In this document: positions 17,139 to 31,316 of the stretch, in pieces | How positions within the stretch are numbered: position 1 is the stretch's first letter | How the letters are laid out: each line of letters starts with the position of its first letter | Source of the DNA: Streptococcus hyointestinalis | GTDB lineage: Bacteria; Bacillota; Bacilli; Lactobacillales; Streptococcaceae | Length of the DNA stretch: 64,000 nt | NCBI RefSeq assembly: GCF_900459405.1 | Contig: NZ_UHFN01000007.1 | Coordinates: 1,426,001-1,490,000 of the forward strand | Direction: 5' to 3' | Notes under the pieces: generated by a model | The model's input: only the letters and a program-made list of their open reading frames with translations | What the model was told of the DNA's origin: nothing | Database searches by the model: none | Translations under genes and position numbers: made by a program

Positions 17139-17167
17139 ATTATAGCACATCTTGCTGTAGTCACCAA
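17139..17167 (-). promoter_or_regulatory. Promoter of the DUF1146-murA-epuA-endA operon
   Basis: Read leftward: TTGGTG (17162-17167), 17 bp ending in TGC, TATAAT (17139-17144), then six bases and the ATG. Transcription would begin at or next to the A of the start codon. Confidence 0.7.
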
Positions 17168-17195
17168 ACAGCAAGTAAGAGTGTAGTCCGCTCCC

Positions 17196-17235
17196 ACAAC
17201 AAACCACCCCTAGCTAGAGGTGGTTGTTGTCTTTT
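17196..17235 (+). terminator. Orphan terminator-like hairpin
   Basis: ACAAC plus AACCACC pair with GGTGGTT plus GTTGT around CTAGCTAG, followed by CTTTT on the + strand. No rightward gene ends here. The rest of 17168-17400 shows only AT-rich sequence. It may end an antisense transcript or be the remnant of a mobile-element end. Confidence 0.5.
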
Positions 17236-17429
17236 AAAGAAGATTAGGCTTATTTTTTGACAGAATTTTCTCTTATTAACATAGCAATAATTTTCTCATT
17301 TTTCAAATTATTGTATGCTCTTTCATCTATTCTTTTTGCCTCTTTGCCGTATTTCTCCTAAAAATCGTCTACAGACCTATGAAAGTACAGTATTTAACGC
17401 TATAATAGACATAGAAAGTTAGGTGACTT

Positions 17430-18653
17430 ATGTATCAGAAACGATTCTTTCTCCCCTCATTTCATAGGCTACGCTCTTTGATTTTTGAGAGTCTCAGAGA
17501 TTTATTTCCTTTTGCTTTGCTTTATGCCTGGATTCAAATCTTTCAGCAACTTTTCTTTTTTGAAAATGCCTTTTTTCAAGAAACAACTGGTTTTCTAAAG
17601 GGCAATCAGATTGTTGTGGCGCTATCGATGGGGTTAGGTACACTCTCAGACATCCTCCTGTCTTTTTTGATGGGGTATTTTGTGGCGACCTTTATTCGCC
17701 GCAGTCTAGAGGACAGCACTATTGACTGGCAACTACCGTCTTTGATTGGTTTTTTGACCACTTGGCTCTTGTTTACCACAGATAGCACCAGCGGGCGGAT
17801 TTATTATAATAACCAGCCGTTTTGGTTGCTTTTGGTTCTCTTTGGTTTGGTGATTGTCTTTGTTATCAAGCATATGAGAAGCCGTTTTGCTTATGTCAAT
17901 AGCTTTTTAGGCATTCTCCTACTGTACGGGGCTTACAATTTTAATCAAGCCGCCCAACGAATTACTTACCTCAATCTGGATTTTTTGCTGCAAACTGTTT
18001 TTGAAAGCCTTTTAGGCAATGGACCTGGTCAATTGCTTAGCGTACTTTTGTGGTCTGTTCTTGCTACTATCATGCTGGTGTTTGGGTTTACGCCACCTTA
18101 TATGCTGCAAACGCCTGATATTGGCGTTACTGTAGCTAGTGAGAATATCACAGCAGCTCTAGATAATACTGTCTCAACCATCCCACACCTCTTTACCATC
18201 TACACCTTACAAGACAGCTTTGCTCTTTTTGGAGGGATTGGTATGCTCCTAGCGCTACTGATCAGCGTCCTAGGCAGAAGCCGCAAGCTTAACAATAAAC
18301 GCTACTATCACATCGCTCTATTGTCTGCTATTCCGCTTCTATTTGACCAACAACTGCCATTTTTCCTTGGCTTGCCCATTCTCTTTCAGCCGATTTTGTT
18401 GATTCCTATGATAGTATCAACTGTCCTCGCCGAGTTGCTTGGTGCACTAGCACTTTCTCTACATCTGCTCAATCCCGCAGTCTATGCAACACCTGTTGGA
18501 ACACCAAGTATCCTCTTTGGTTTTCTAGCTTCAAACGGCGATTGGCGCTATCTCGTCTTTACCTTAGCACTTTTGGTCATGTCTATTTTCATTTACCGTC
18601 CCTTTGTCACACTCGCTTTTAGAAAGGAAGAAAAACAAGATGAAATGGTTTAA
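17430..18653 (+). CDS. PTS EIIC-like multi-spanning membrane protein
   Basis: A 407-residue very hydrophobic protein with about nine to ten membrane spans. The general build recalls EIIC permeases of the cellobiose/lactose class (PTS_EIIC), but the EIIA and EIIB partners and the usual substrate loop are not encoded nearby. It could be a stand-alone EIIC-like transporter of unknown substrate. AGGTGA precedes the ATG and a TATAAT lies ~28 bases upstream. Its last 14 bases overlap the next gene, a DUF915 hydrolase, suggesting a joint role. The family call is tentative. Confidence 0.6.
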   Translation: MYQKRFFLPSFHRLRSLIFESLRDLFPFALLYAWIQIFQQLFFFENAFFQETTGFLKGNQIVVALSMGLGTLSDILLSFLMGYFVATFIRRSLEDSTIDWQLPSLIGFLTTWLLFTTDSTSGRIYYNNQPFWLLLVLFGLVIVFVIKHMRSRFAYVNSFLGILLLYGAYNFNQAAQRITYLNLDFLLQTVFESLLGNGPGQLLSVLLWSVLATIMLVFGFTPPYMLQTPDIGVTVASENITAALDNTVSTIPHLFTIYTLQDSFALFGGIGMLLALLISVLGRSRKLNNKRYYHIALLSAIPLLFDQQLPFFLGLPILFQPILLIPMIVSTVLAELLGALALSLHLLNPAVYATPVGTPSILFGFLASNGDWRYLVFTLALLVMSIFIYRPFVTLAFRKEEKQDEMV

Positions 18654-19482
18654 AGGCTTCATTGCTCTCGTGCTTTTCTCTCTTCTAGCGACCATGGCGG
18701 TTTTGGGACGGCATTATGTCAATGACATCACATCCACGCAACACCGTATCAATAATTCTAAGATGACGCCGACCATCTTAGTGCCAGGCTCTAGCGCCAG
18801 TCAAGAGCGTTTCAATACACTTCTCAAGCAGCTCAATAAAATGGGCGAGGAGCACAGTATCCTAAAGCTGACGGTAAAAACCAGCGGTAAAATCGTCTAC
18901 ACAGGCAAGCTCGATACCAATGACCGCAAGCCTTATATTGTTATCGCTTTTGAAAATAATAAAGACGGCTACAGCAACATCAAAAAACAAACCGCCTGGC
19001 TTAATGAAGCTATGCTAGCGCTGCAAAAACGCTATAAATTCAAGCGTTTCAACGCTATTGGACACTCTAACGGCGGCTTGAACTGGACAATTTTCCTAGA
19101 GCAGTACATTGACTCTGATGACTTTGAGATGAAAACACTAACGACCATCGGAACACCTTATAACTTTGAAGAGAGCAACAGCTCTAACCGCACGCAAATG
19201 CTCAAAGATTTGATTGCCGCTAGAGCAAATATCCCAAGCAACCTCTCTGTCTACAACATCGCAGGGACAAACACCTACGATGCCGACAAGATTGTTCCGC
19301 TGACTAGTGTCGAAGCTGGTAAATACATCTATCAAAAAGTCGTCAAACACTACACTCAAGTGACCGTGACCGGTGATAATGCCAGCCACTCTGACCTGCC
19401 AAGTAACCCCGAGGTCATCAAATACATCGCTGAAAAAATCGTCTACAAGGATAAAAAAGAAAAAGGAAACGCCAAACTCTAG
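18640..19482 (+). CDS. DUF915 alpha/beta hydrolase, membrane-anchored
   Basis: A 280-residue protein with an N-terminal signal anchor (FKGFIALVLFSLLATMAVLG) and an alpha/beta hydrolase domain outside the membrane. The nucleophile elbow is GHSNGG (residues ~141-146) and a late TGDNASHSDL holds the likely catalytic His; these place it in DUF915, lipase-like surface enzymes of lactic acid bacteria with unknown substrates. The ATG at 18640 follows AGAAAGGAAG. It overlaps the EIIC-like gene by 14 bases and is the last gene before a terminator. Confidence 0.85.
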   Translation: MKWFKGFIALVLFSLLATMAVLGRHYVNDITSTQHRINNSKMTPTILVPGSSASQERFNTLLKQLNKMGEEHSILKLTVKTSGKIVYTGKLDTNDRKPYIVIAFENNKDGYSNIKKQTAWLNEAMLALQKRYKFKRFNAIGHSNGGLNWTIFLEQYIDSDDFEMKTLTTIGTPYNFEESNSSNRTQMLKDLIAARANIPSNLSVYNIAGTNTYDADKIVPLTSVEAGKYIYQKVVKHYTQVTVTGDNASHSDLPSNPEVIKYIAEKIVYKDKKEKGNAKL

Positions 19483-19500
19483 TCTCCTTTAGAGAAAACA

Positions 19501-19530
19501 AAAAACGATTGAAAGATTCAATCGTTTTTT
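19501..19530. terminator. Bidirectional terminator between the DUF915 gene and atpC
   Basis: AAAAACGATTG pairs with CAATCGTTTTTT around a seven-base loop. It serves the rightward hydrolase transcript and, on the other strand, the ATPase operon. Confidence 0.88.
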
Positions 19531-19951
19531 AGTATTTATTACCAACGTTGATACGGTTAAGCGCACGTCTAAGAGCTACTTGAGCACGTTGCACTTCATC
19601 AGGTCTGTGCTCTTGCTTAGCGACTTCGATAGCACGCTCAGCACGCAATTTAGCACGCTCAGCACGGCTAACGTCAATGTCACGCTCACGCTCAGCAGAA
19701 TCCGCTACAATCGTTACAACATTGTCTTTGATTTCAATGATGCCACCATTGACTGCAATCCAATCTACATGATTATCATCATCTACACGGCGTACTTTCA
19801 ACTCACTAACCTTCAAAGGAGCAATCAGATTGATATGCCCTGGCAAAATACCTATTTCCCCTTCTCTAGTCACTGCGTGAATAAAAGTCGCACGGTGATC
19901 GTATTTCAGACCATCAGGTGTCACTACTTGAACAGTCATTTCTGCCATCAT
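19529..19951 (-). CDS. atpC: F1 ATPase epsilon subunit
   Basis: A 140-residue rotor-stalk subunit that couples proton flow to catalysis and can inhibit ATP hydrolysis. It has the N-terminal beta-sandwich ([29 protein letters not shown]) and the C-terminal two-helix domain with [13 protein letters not shown]. The last gene of the operon, it starts 9 bases after atpD behind GAGGTG; two adjacent ATG codons leave the start uncertain by one residue. Confidence 0.96.
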   Translation of the reverse strand: MMAEMTVQVVTPDGLKYDHRATFIHAVTREGEIGILPGHINLIAPLKVSELKVRRVDDDNHVDWIAVNGGIIEIKDNVVTIVADSAERERDIDVSRAERAKLRAERAIEVAKQEHRPDEVQRAQVALRRALNRINVGNKY

Positions 19952-19960
19952 GTCACCTCA

Positions 19961-21367
<1,407 letters not shown>

Positions 21368-21456
21368 TTATTTCTCCTTCTAAACTAAGATACAAATCTT
21401 GCCTCTTTTGGTAAAAGAGGGCACTTTATAAAATTGTAGATAAGAGTAAGTTCGAT

Positions 21457-22335
21457 TTACTCTAGCGCATTGGCACCCGCTACAATCTCTGTAATTTCTT
21501 GTGTAATAGCAGCCTGACGAGCACGGTTATATTGGATGGTCAAGTCGTTGATGACATTTCTAGCATTGTCAGTTGCTGTCTGCATAGCTGTCATACCGGC
21601 AGCATGCTCTGCAGTTTTAGCATCAACAATAGCTCCATAAATCAAGCTTTCCGTATATTGAGGCAATAATTGCTCCAAAATAGCTTCACGATCTGGCTCT
21701 AACTCAAAGCCAGAAACACCGTCTTCGCTCGCTTCATCCGCATCAAGGTCTGCAATTGGGAGCATCTGCTGTACACGAACTTGGCTGGTTAAGCTATTGA
21801 CATGGTGATTGTAGCAAACATAAAGCTCATCATACAGCTCGTTTTTATACATCTCAACAGACTTGGAAATAATCTTTCCAACTTGCTCAAAGCTAGGCTG
21901 ATCCTCTAAACCACGCAATTCAAATGCGACATTTAAACCACGTGCCTTGAAGAAATCAGACCCAACACCACCAATAGAAATAATGGCATAATCATCTTTT
22001 TCAGCATGATATTCTGCAATCAAATCCATCATCGCTTTTAAAATCTTTGAGTTGTAACCGCCAACGAGCCCTTTATCTGATGTGATGACGATATAGCCTG
22101 TCTTTTTGACAGGACGTGACACCAACATCGGATTGTCAGAACCTGTTGTCAATTCCGATTTCAAAAGGTCAGTTGTAATCTGACGGATTTTTGAAGCATA
22201 GACTTGAAAATCACGTGCGGACTGCTCAGACTTAACGAGCTTAGCAGAGGATACCATCTGCATGGCACTTGTAATTTTACTCGTTTTTTCAGTTGAGGTA
22301 ATACGCTCTTTAATTTCACTAAGAGAGCCTGCCAT
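21457..22335 (-). CDS. atpG: F1 ATPase gamma subunit
   Basis: A 292-residue central rotor shaft. The conserved N-terminal helix ([27 protein letters not shown]) and the C-terminal helix ([18 protein letters not shown]) form the coiled coil that turns inside the alpha-beta ring. It lies 89 bases before atpD and 11 bases after atpA. Confidence 0.97.
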   Translation of the reverse strand: MAGSLSEIKERITSTEKTSKITSAMQMVSSAKLVKSEQSARDFQVYASKIRQITTDLLKSELTTGSDNPMLVSRPVKKTGYIVITSDKGLVGGYNSKILKAMMDLIAEYHAEKDDYAIISIGGVGSDFFKARGLNVAFELRGLEDQPSFEQVGKIISKSVEMYKNELYDELYVCYNHHVNSLTSQVRVQQMLPIADLDADEASEDGVSGFELEPDREAILEQLLPQYTESLIYGAIVDAKTAEHAAGMTAMQTATDNARNVINDLTIQYNRARQAAITQEITEIVAGANALE

Positions 22336-22346
22336 ATCATACCCTC

Positions 22347-24407
<2,061 letters not shown>

Positions 24408-24408
<1 letters not shown>

Positions 24409-24905
24409 TAGGCATCTCCTAGCTGTTTGAGATAGCTATCAATCAAATCACTTTGTGCTTTTTGATCTAATTGTGTTGTCATTACTTTTTCAGCAAGCAA
24501 GATAGTAAGGTCAGCGACGTCACCTTTAACACTTGTGAGTGCCTCTGTTTTACTTTGTTCGATGTCTTGCTTAGCCTTATCTTTTAGACGACTAGCTTCT
24601 GTACGAGCTTCTGCGATGATTTGATTACTCTTTGTATTTCCGATTTCCTTAGCTGTTTCGATAATTTGACTAGCTTCGCCTTTGGCGCTATCTAGTTCTG
24701 CTTGACGCTTAGCTGCTAAGTCTTCTGCTTCCTTACGTGCTGCTTCTGCTGTATCAATATCAGTTGCAATCTTATCTGCACGTTGTTCAAAGATACCTGT
24801 GATTTTATCCCAAGCAAACAATCGAATGAGAACAAGTAAAAGAATCACAGAGCCTGTAGTGATAATGATATTACCAAGCGTTGTACTATTGATTAGTATT
24901 GACAT
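24408..24905 (-). CDS. atpF: Fo ATPase b subunit
   Basis: A 165-residue peripheral stalk subunit: one membrane helix (residues ~8-28, LGNIIITTGSVILLLVLIRL) then a long charged coiled coil (AEAARKEAEDLAAKRQAELD and onward). It dimerises and holds the F1 head still. It begins 18 bases after atpB. Confidence 0.96.
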
Positions 24906-24923
24906 ATTTCTCCTCTTCTATAC

Positions 24924-25637
24924 TTATTCACCTTCACCGTTAACTTTTTTACCGATGTAGCTTGAGCTCAAAATGATAAAGACATAAGCTTGAATGAAGC
25001 CGATAAAGACTGAAAAAGCAACCCAAACCATATTAAGCACAAAAGCAATAGGACCAGTAAAAATAGATAAGTGAGCGAGCTGTAAGATAAGTGAGGTTAC
25101 CACAGCACCAGAGTAAATGTTACCAAATAAACGTAGAGCAAGTGAGGCAAGATTAGTCACTTCCTCTAAGAGGTTCATCGGCAGCATAGCTGGATAAGGC
25201 TCTAAAAAGCCCTTTAGATAACCTGAAACACCTTTTTTGCGTACACCTTCAACGTGACAGATAATAGTAATAAGAAGTGAAAGGGTGAACGTCACACCAA
25301 AATTTTCTGTTTCACCCATCCACAAATTATAACCGTTAACTTCTAACTTTGTCAGAAGCCCCAAGTTATTTGCCACAAAAACGAAGGTAAAGATGACAAA
25401 CATCAAAAGGCTGTAGTTTTTTGTGTAGGTTCCTAGATTCTGTGAGATGGTGCTGTTTACCATTTCATAGAGGAACTCAAGCACATTTTGCTTACCTTTT
25501 GGTTTTAGTGTCATCCTGCGACTAGCCCAGAAGACCAAGAAAAAAATAATCGTAACAGTCAAGAGAGACATGGCAAGGATGGTCAAATCAAACTCAATGC
25601 CTAAAAAAGATACGGTTGGATTAATAGTTGTTTCCAA
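24924..25637 (-). CDS. atpB: Fo ATPase a subunit
   Basis: A 237-residue membrane channel subunit with five or six spans. The essential Arg in [13 protein letters not shown] lies in the fourth helix and faces the c-ring Glu. The C-terminal [20 protein letters not shown] is also conserved. It follows atpE, the order of subunits usual in streptococci (c before a). Confidence 0.97.
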   Translation of the reverse strand: METTINPTVSFLGIEFDLTILAMSLLTVTIIFFLVFWASRRMTLKPKGKQNVLEFLYEMVNSTISQNLGTYTKNYSLLMFVIFTFVFVANNLGLLTKLEVNGYNLWMGETENFGVTFTLSLLITIICHVEGVRKKGVSGYLKGFLEPYPAMLPMNLLEEVTNLASLALRLFGNIYSGAVVTSLILQLAHLSIFTGPIAFVLNMVWVAFSVFIGFIQAYVFIILSSSYIGKKVNGEGE

Positions 25638-25668
25638 TCCTCATCCCTCCTTCTTTCTAACACTACGG

Positions 25669-25869
25669 CTATTTTACCAAGAATGTAAAGGCAAAGAGAA
25701 CGAAGAAAGTCCCTTCAATAAAGGCAACACCTGTGAACATCAATGTTTGCAACTTACCAAACATTTCTGGTTGACGTGCTGCGGCTTTGGCGATATTGGC
25801 AACCAAGATACCTTCACCGATAGACACGCCCATTACGGCAAAACCAAGTGCTAAAATAGCTAAATTCAT
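25669..25869 (-). CDS. atpE: Fo ATPase c subunit
   Basis: A 66-residue proteolipid of two helices joined by the polar loop AARQPEM; the proton-carrying Glu sits in the second helix within AFIEGTFF. The length is that of other streptococcal c subunits, shorter than most bacterial ones. It is the first gene of the operon behind AAGGAG. Confidence 0.97.
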   Translation of the reverse strand: MNLAILALGFAVMGVSIGEGILVANIAKAAARQPEMFGKLQTLMFTGVAFIEGTFFVLFAFTFLVK

Positions 25870-25905
25870 GACAGAATTCTCCTTTTTATAAATTTTACTC
25901 TGTTT

Positions 25906-25934
25906 ATTTTAGACCTATTTAAGGCTAATGTCAA
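25906..25934 (-). promoter_or_regulatory. Promoter of the atp operon
   Basis: Read leftward: a consensus TTGACA (25929-25934), 17 bp, TAAAAT (25906-25911), with a leader of about 30 bases. The near-perfect -35 fits the strong expression of this operon. Confidence 0.85.
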
Positions 25935-26068
25935 TGAAAAGAGATAGTTTTGATGACGTTTTCATTAAAATGACTTACCTTTTTTCACCATTACTGGACA
26001 TTGTTCTCGCGTTTGACTAAGTTCTATCGGATTTTTGCTCTACAATAATCTTTAAAAAGTACAAAAAT

Positions 26069-26093
26069 AACAGCATTATCTCATAATGCTGTT
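26069..26093 (-). terminator. Terminator of ligA-dgkB
   Basis: AACAGCATTA pairs with TAATGCTGTT around a five-base loop; the leftward strand goes on into ATTTTTG. It stands 7 bp beyond the dgkB stop codon. Confidence 0.85.
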
Positions 26094-26099
26094 TGTTAG

Positions 26100-27113
26100 C
26101 TAAGATTGTTTTTCCAAATCCTCTACTTCATTTGCAAACTTTTGGGCGATTGCCTCCATTGCCAAGTCCTCTGGGTCAAGAAGCAGCGCATCATCTGAAA
26201 TCTCATCAGTATCAGCAAAAAAGGTGATGTGATTTTTCAGATTGGTTAGGGTGATAGGGGCGTCACCACCATACTCACCGTCTAGGTTAATCATCATGCG
26301 CTTGTCAGACTGCGGCTCAATGACAATCTTGCTGGTCTTGATATACTCGATACGCTTATCATAGATGTGCTTTCCTGAAAGGAGCAATCGAATCAAACTC
26401 AAGAGATGAAGGAGATTGGCTGTCTTGACGATGATAAGGGTAAACAAACCATCATCTAGCTTAGCGTCTGGTGCGATTTGCTCAAAACCGCCGACAGAGT
26501 TTGTGATAGCCGCAAAAATCATGGAGGCTTCTCCATCAAAAACACCCTCATCATGGGTAATCTTCACAGGAACCTTACTGACTTGAGGAAGAAGCTCTGC
26601 TCCCTTAGCCAGGTAAGCAAGGTAACCAAAAGTCGTTTTTAATTGGCTAGGCACGCTGTAAGTCAACTCCGTCAATGACCCAGCTGCTGCAATATTGATA
26701 AAGTAGGTGTCGTTTCTGGCACGACCAATGTCCATCTTGACCATTTGGTTTTTGCCGATGACTTTAGCTGCAGCAACAGGATTGCCCCGTGGAATCTTTA
26801 GGGCTCTAGCAAAATCATTGGTTGTCCCAGTTGGAATAATCGCCATTTTAGGACGGTGCTTGAGTGGAGCAATACCGTTTACGACTTCGTTGATGGTACC
26901 ATCGCCTCCTGCTGCAATGACTAAATCAAAGCCAGCTTTTGCGGCACGTTCAGCTTCATTGCGAGCTGAATTTTTCTCTGGTGTCGTCTGAAACGCCGAG
27001 CTTTCATACCCAAATCCCTCTAGAATATCTAACACTTCTCCGACATGGCGCTTCATCAACTCTTGACCTGATGTCGGATTGTAAATCAAACGTGCTTTTA
27101 ATTGTTTATGCAT
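26100..27113 (-). CDS. dgkB: Diacylglycerol kinase (DgkB-type lipid kinase)
   Basis: A 337-residue soluble lipid kinase. The catalytic domain holds the nucleotide loop AAGGDGTINEVVNG near residues 68-81 and PTGTTNDFARAL; the beta-sandwich C-domain has NLDGEYGGDAP. It is longer than DgkB of Bacillus by an acidic tail of ~40 residues. It recycles diacylglycerol freed by lipoteichoic acid synthesis into phosphatidic acid. It lies 22 bases after ligA and shares its terminator. Confidence 0.9.
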   Translation of the reverse strand: MHKQLKARLIYNPTSGQELMKRHVGEVLDILEGFGYESSAFQTTPEKNSARNEAERAAKAGFDLVIAAGGDGTINEVVNGIAPLKHRPKMAIIPTGTTNDFARALKIPRGNPVAAAKVIGKNQMVKMDIGRARNDTYFINIAAAGSLTELTYSVPSQLKTTFGYLAYLAKGAELLPQVSKVPVKITHDEGVFDGEASMIFAAITNSVGGFEQIAPDAKLDDGLFTLIIVKTANLLHLLSLIRLLLSGKHIYDKRIEYIKTSKIVIEPQSDKRMMINLDGEYGGDAPITLTNLKNHITFFADTDEISDDALLLDPEDLAMEAIAQKFANEVEDLEKQS

Positions 27114-27135
27114 AGCACACTCTTCTTTCTAAGGT

Positions 27136-29109
<1,974 letters not shown>

Positions 29110-29175
29110 TAAAACTGCCATTTTCTGTGGGATTTTAGCTAGCTTTTGCCAAGTTTTTCTACCTTTCATAACATC

Positions 29176-29203
29176 AAAAAAAAGAGCAATGAACGCTCTC
29201 TTT
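29176..29203 (-). terminator. Terminator of queT
   Basis: AGAGC/GCTCT with a bulged C in the extension, followed on the leftward strand by eight T bases. The stem is short but the T run is long. Confidence 0.6.
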
Positions 29204-29206
29204 CGT

Positions 29207-29716
29207 TTATTTTGTAAAATCAATTCTCTTTGCAATACGGTCAATGACGATAGCACCAACAAGAAGAGACGCTAACTCTCCAAGAGCCGTTGTCAACCAA
29301 GTCATCCAAAATGGTGCGTCAGCAACAATAGCCAACTCAGCAGCCACAGTCACCATAGAGGCTGAAAAGAAGAAAGCAAAGAAGAAAAAGGCTTTGTTAA
29401 ATACGCCACCGAGAATACGCTCGTTCATGTAGCGCTCAAACAACCATACCCCAAGACTAACAAAGACTAAGGTTGATAGACTTCCGACAACCACATCAAT
29501 CAAGCCAAAACTAAAGAAATTAGCAATCATACAACCAATAGTCAGGCTAATGATATACTTGCGATTGTAAAAGGCTAAAAAGTTCAGCATTTCTGCTACA
29601 CGAAACTGATAAGCTCCGTAAGAGATGGCATTGAGCGGTGGTGTGATGGTTAAAACCACATAAAGCGCAGCGACGATAGCTATCTTAGCAAAGTCGTTTA
29701 CAGTAAAAGTTTTCAT
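29207..29716 (-). CDS. queT: QueT family queuosine-precursor transporter
   Basis: A 169-residue membrane protein with about five to six spans (for example AKIAIVAALYVVLTI, ANFFSFGLIDVVVG) and the QFRVAEMLNFLAF motif of the QueT family, the S-component-like permeases that import preQ1 or a related queuosine precursor. The ATG at 29716 follows GGAGA; the ORF upstream of it lies in the riboswitch. Control by the preQ1-II riboswitch directly upstream strongly supports the substrate class. Confidence 0.92.
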   Translation of the reverse strand: MKTFTVNDFAKIAIVAALYVVLTITPPLNAISYGAYQFRVAEMLNFLAFYNRKYIISLTIGCMIANFFSFGLIDVVVGSLSTLVFVSLGVWLFERYMNERILGGVFNKAFFFFAFFFSASMVTVAAELAIVADAPFWMTWLTTALGELASLLVGAIVIDRIAKRIDFTK

Positions 29717-29721
29717 GAGTG

Positions 29722-29801
29722 TCTCCTTTAACACTTAGTTCTACTAAGGTTTGTAATATGCTTGGCGAAAGAAGTGAAGCACCAAGGGCTGTTCTAACAG
29801 C
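29722..29801 (-). ncRNA. preQ1-II riboswitch (COG4708 RNA)
   Basis: The leader begins near 29801 and contains the P1-type stem CTTGG...CCAAG (29761-29786) with the CTTCTTTC-like loop, the conserved CATATTACA stretch and a second stem CTTAGT/ACTAAG that ends beside the AAGGAGA of queT. Ligand binding would form a pseudoknot that hides the ribosome binding site. This class is restricted to lactic Firmicutes and is normally found before queT. Confidence 0.9.
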
Positions 29802-29807
29802 TTGTCT

Positions 29808-29836
29808 ATTCTATCATAAATAAAAGCCCTTGCCAA
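29808..29836 (-). promoter_or_regulatory. Promoter of the queT riboswitch
   Basis: Read leftward: TTGGCA (29831-29836), 17 bp, TAGAAT (29808-29813). The start near 29801 leaves ~15 bases before the first riboswitch stem. Confidence 0.75.
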
Positions 29837-29879
29837 GGTTTATTTAATCTTTCTTTAAGTCTCTTTTGCTGCTCTTTTG

Positions 29880-29888
29880 TGGTATAAT
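29880..29888 (+). promoter_or_regulatory. Extended -10 promoter of the gtrA-like gene
   Basis: TGG-TATAAT (29883-29888) followed by AAAGAC and the ATG at 29895. No Shine-Dalgarno and no good -35. Confidence 0.65.
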
Positions 29889-29894
29889 AAAGAC

Positions 29895-30344
29895 ATGAAA
29901 CAATTGATAACACTCTCTAAAAAGCTCCTGCAAAGTGAAGGAATCTTATACCTTATCTTTGGTGGGTTGACGACACTGGTCTATATGGTCACTCGTCTTT
30001 TGCTGTCTGCTTTTGCTATTGATGCGGGGCTGTCTGCAACGATAGCCAATATCATCTCGGTGCTATTTGCCTTTATCACCAACGATACCATCGTCTTTCG
30101 GCAGGAACGAAAAGGCTGGCTCTATCGTCTCGGTAAGTTTGTCCTAGCCAGATTAGCCACTGCCTTGATTGATATTGCCTTAGCTTATCTCCTTGTGACA
30201 CGCTACCCAAATCTCATCGGGCAATTTGTCAACAATGACTACCACTTGGTTAATCTGATTGAGATGCTCTTTTCTCAAGTCTTGATTATCTTACTTAACT
30301 ATGTCTTTAGTAAAGTCTTTGTCTTTAAAAATACAGCCAACTAA
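29895..30344 (+). CDS. GtrA-family membrane protein
   Basis: A 149-residue protein with four membrane spans of the GtrA/DPMS type (YLIFGGLTTLVYMVTRLLL; NIISVLFAFITNDTIVF; a third near 80-100; VLIILLNYVFSKVFVF at the end). Members are thought to flip or bind isoprenoid-linked sugars for cell-surface glycosylation. No glycosyltransferase lies next to it. The ATG at 29895 is 6 bases after a TATAAT, so it may be translated from a leaderless mRNA. Confidence 0.85.
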   Translation: MKQLITLSKKLLQSEGILYLIFGGLTTLVYMVTRLLLSAFAIDAGLSATIANIISVLFAFITNDTIVFRQERKGWLYRLGKFVLARLATALIDIALAYLLVTRYPNLIGQFVNNDYHLVNLIEMLFSQVLIILLNYVFSKVFVFKNTAN

Positions 30345-30371
30345 AAACCAGCTTTTATCAAAGCTGGTTTT
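30344..30371. terminator. Bidirectional terminator
   Basis: AAAACCAGCTTT and AAAGCTGGTTTT form a 12-bp stem with a four-base loop between the convergent gtrA-like and yihY genes; it overlaps the last codon of the latter. Confidence 0.88.
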
Positions 30372-31314
30372 AATGTTCTTTATCTGTATGGTCTTTTTCA
30401 CTTTTTGAGCGGCTTTGAAGAATGGAGACCAAGTCGCCTTTTCTGCTTTCAGCAAGACCTTCGTGCAGCTCTTGGTAAGTGGCATTTAAAATAGCACCAA
30501 AAATAATGAGATAGGCTAGGAAAATAAACCAAACCATCAAGATGAAGATGACAATAGACCCAAAAATCTTGATGTCTACCAAATGCTCGATACGATTTAA
30601 GACGTAATTACTAACTAAATTACTAAAGAAAACCATGACAACGGTCACCAAAATCGTACCTGGCAGCAAATAGCGCAAACGTTTGATACGGACATTTGGC
30701 AGGAAAAAGTAGAGGGTCAACATGCCTAGAAAAATCGTCAATGCTGTCACTGGATGTGATAAATTCAACAAAAGCGTCGTCAAGCGGTCCCACATGTCAT
30801 AGCGATTGACTATCAGCATGATAAAGGGCTTTGAGAAGGTTGAAAAAATCAAGACAAAGGTCAGCATGAAAAACAGCAAGAGACTCATGGCAAGCCCGAC
30901 TAATCTCCCAATCACAAAGTCACGGTGTTGAGTGACACCGTAGGCTTTATTCATGGCTTTTTGCAGGGAGGTCAAACTTTTGGACATGGTCCAAAGAGCC
31001 GTTAATGTCGCTACTCCCAAGATACTTTTTGATGGGTTTGAAAAAATACTGACAATAACAGATGAGGCTGGTTGGTAGACGTTCTTGGGAAGATTATCTT
31101 TTAAAAAACTCAAGAAGTCAGTGATGTCAATATTGAGATAGGGAAAAATATTGGCAGCAATTACCACCAGCGGAAAAGCGGTTAGTAGCAGATAATAAGC
31201 AACAGCAATCGCTGATAAATCCATCTCCGCACTTTGATAATGTTTAAGATAAACTTGCAAAGGAGGGTAATTGAGCTTATCCATCAACTTTTCAACAACT
31301 GACTTTTTAGCCAT
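30370..31314 (-). CDS. YihY/BrkB family inner-membrane protein
   Basis: A 314-residue protein with six membrane spans, beginning with the family's AYYLLLTAFPLVVIAANIFP and including LGVATLTALWTMSKSLTSLQ and VWFIFLAYLIIFGAILNATY. The family was once called ribonuclease BN or serum resistance BrkB by error; its function is unknown. The cytoplasmic tail is charged (RSKSEKDHTDKEH). It starts 2 bases after the map stop codon. Confidence 0.88.
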   Translation of the reverse strand: MAKKSVVEKLMDKLNYPPLQVYLKHYQSAEMDLSAIAVAYYLLLTAFPLVVIAANIFPYLNIDITDFLSFLKDNLPKNVYQPASSVIVSIFSNPSKSILGVATLTALWTMSKSLTSLQKAMNKAYGVTQHRDFVIGRLVGLAMSLLLFFMLTFVLIFSTFSKPFIMLIVNRYDMWDRLTTLLLNLSHPVTALTIFLGMLTLYFFLPNVRIKRLRYLLPGTILVTVVMVFFSNLVSNYVLNRIEHLVDIKIFGSIVIFILMVWFIFLAYLIIFGAILNATYQELHEGLAESRKGDLVSILQSRSKSEKDHTDKEH

Positions 31315-31316
31315 AA

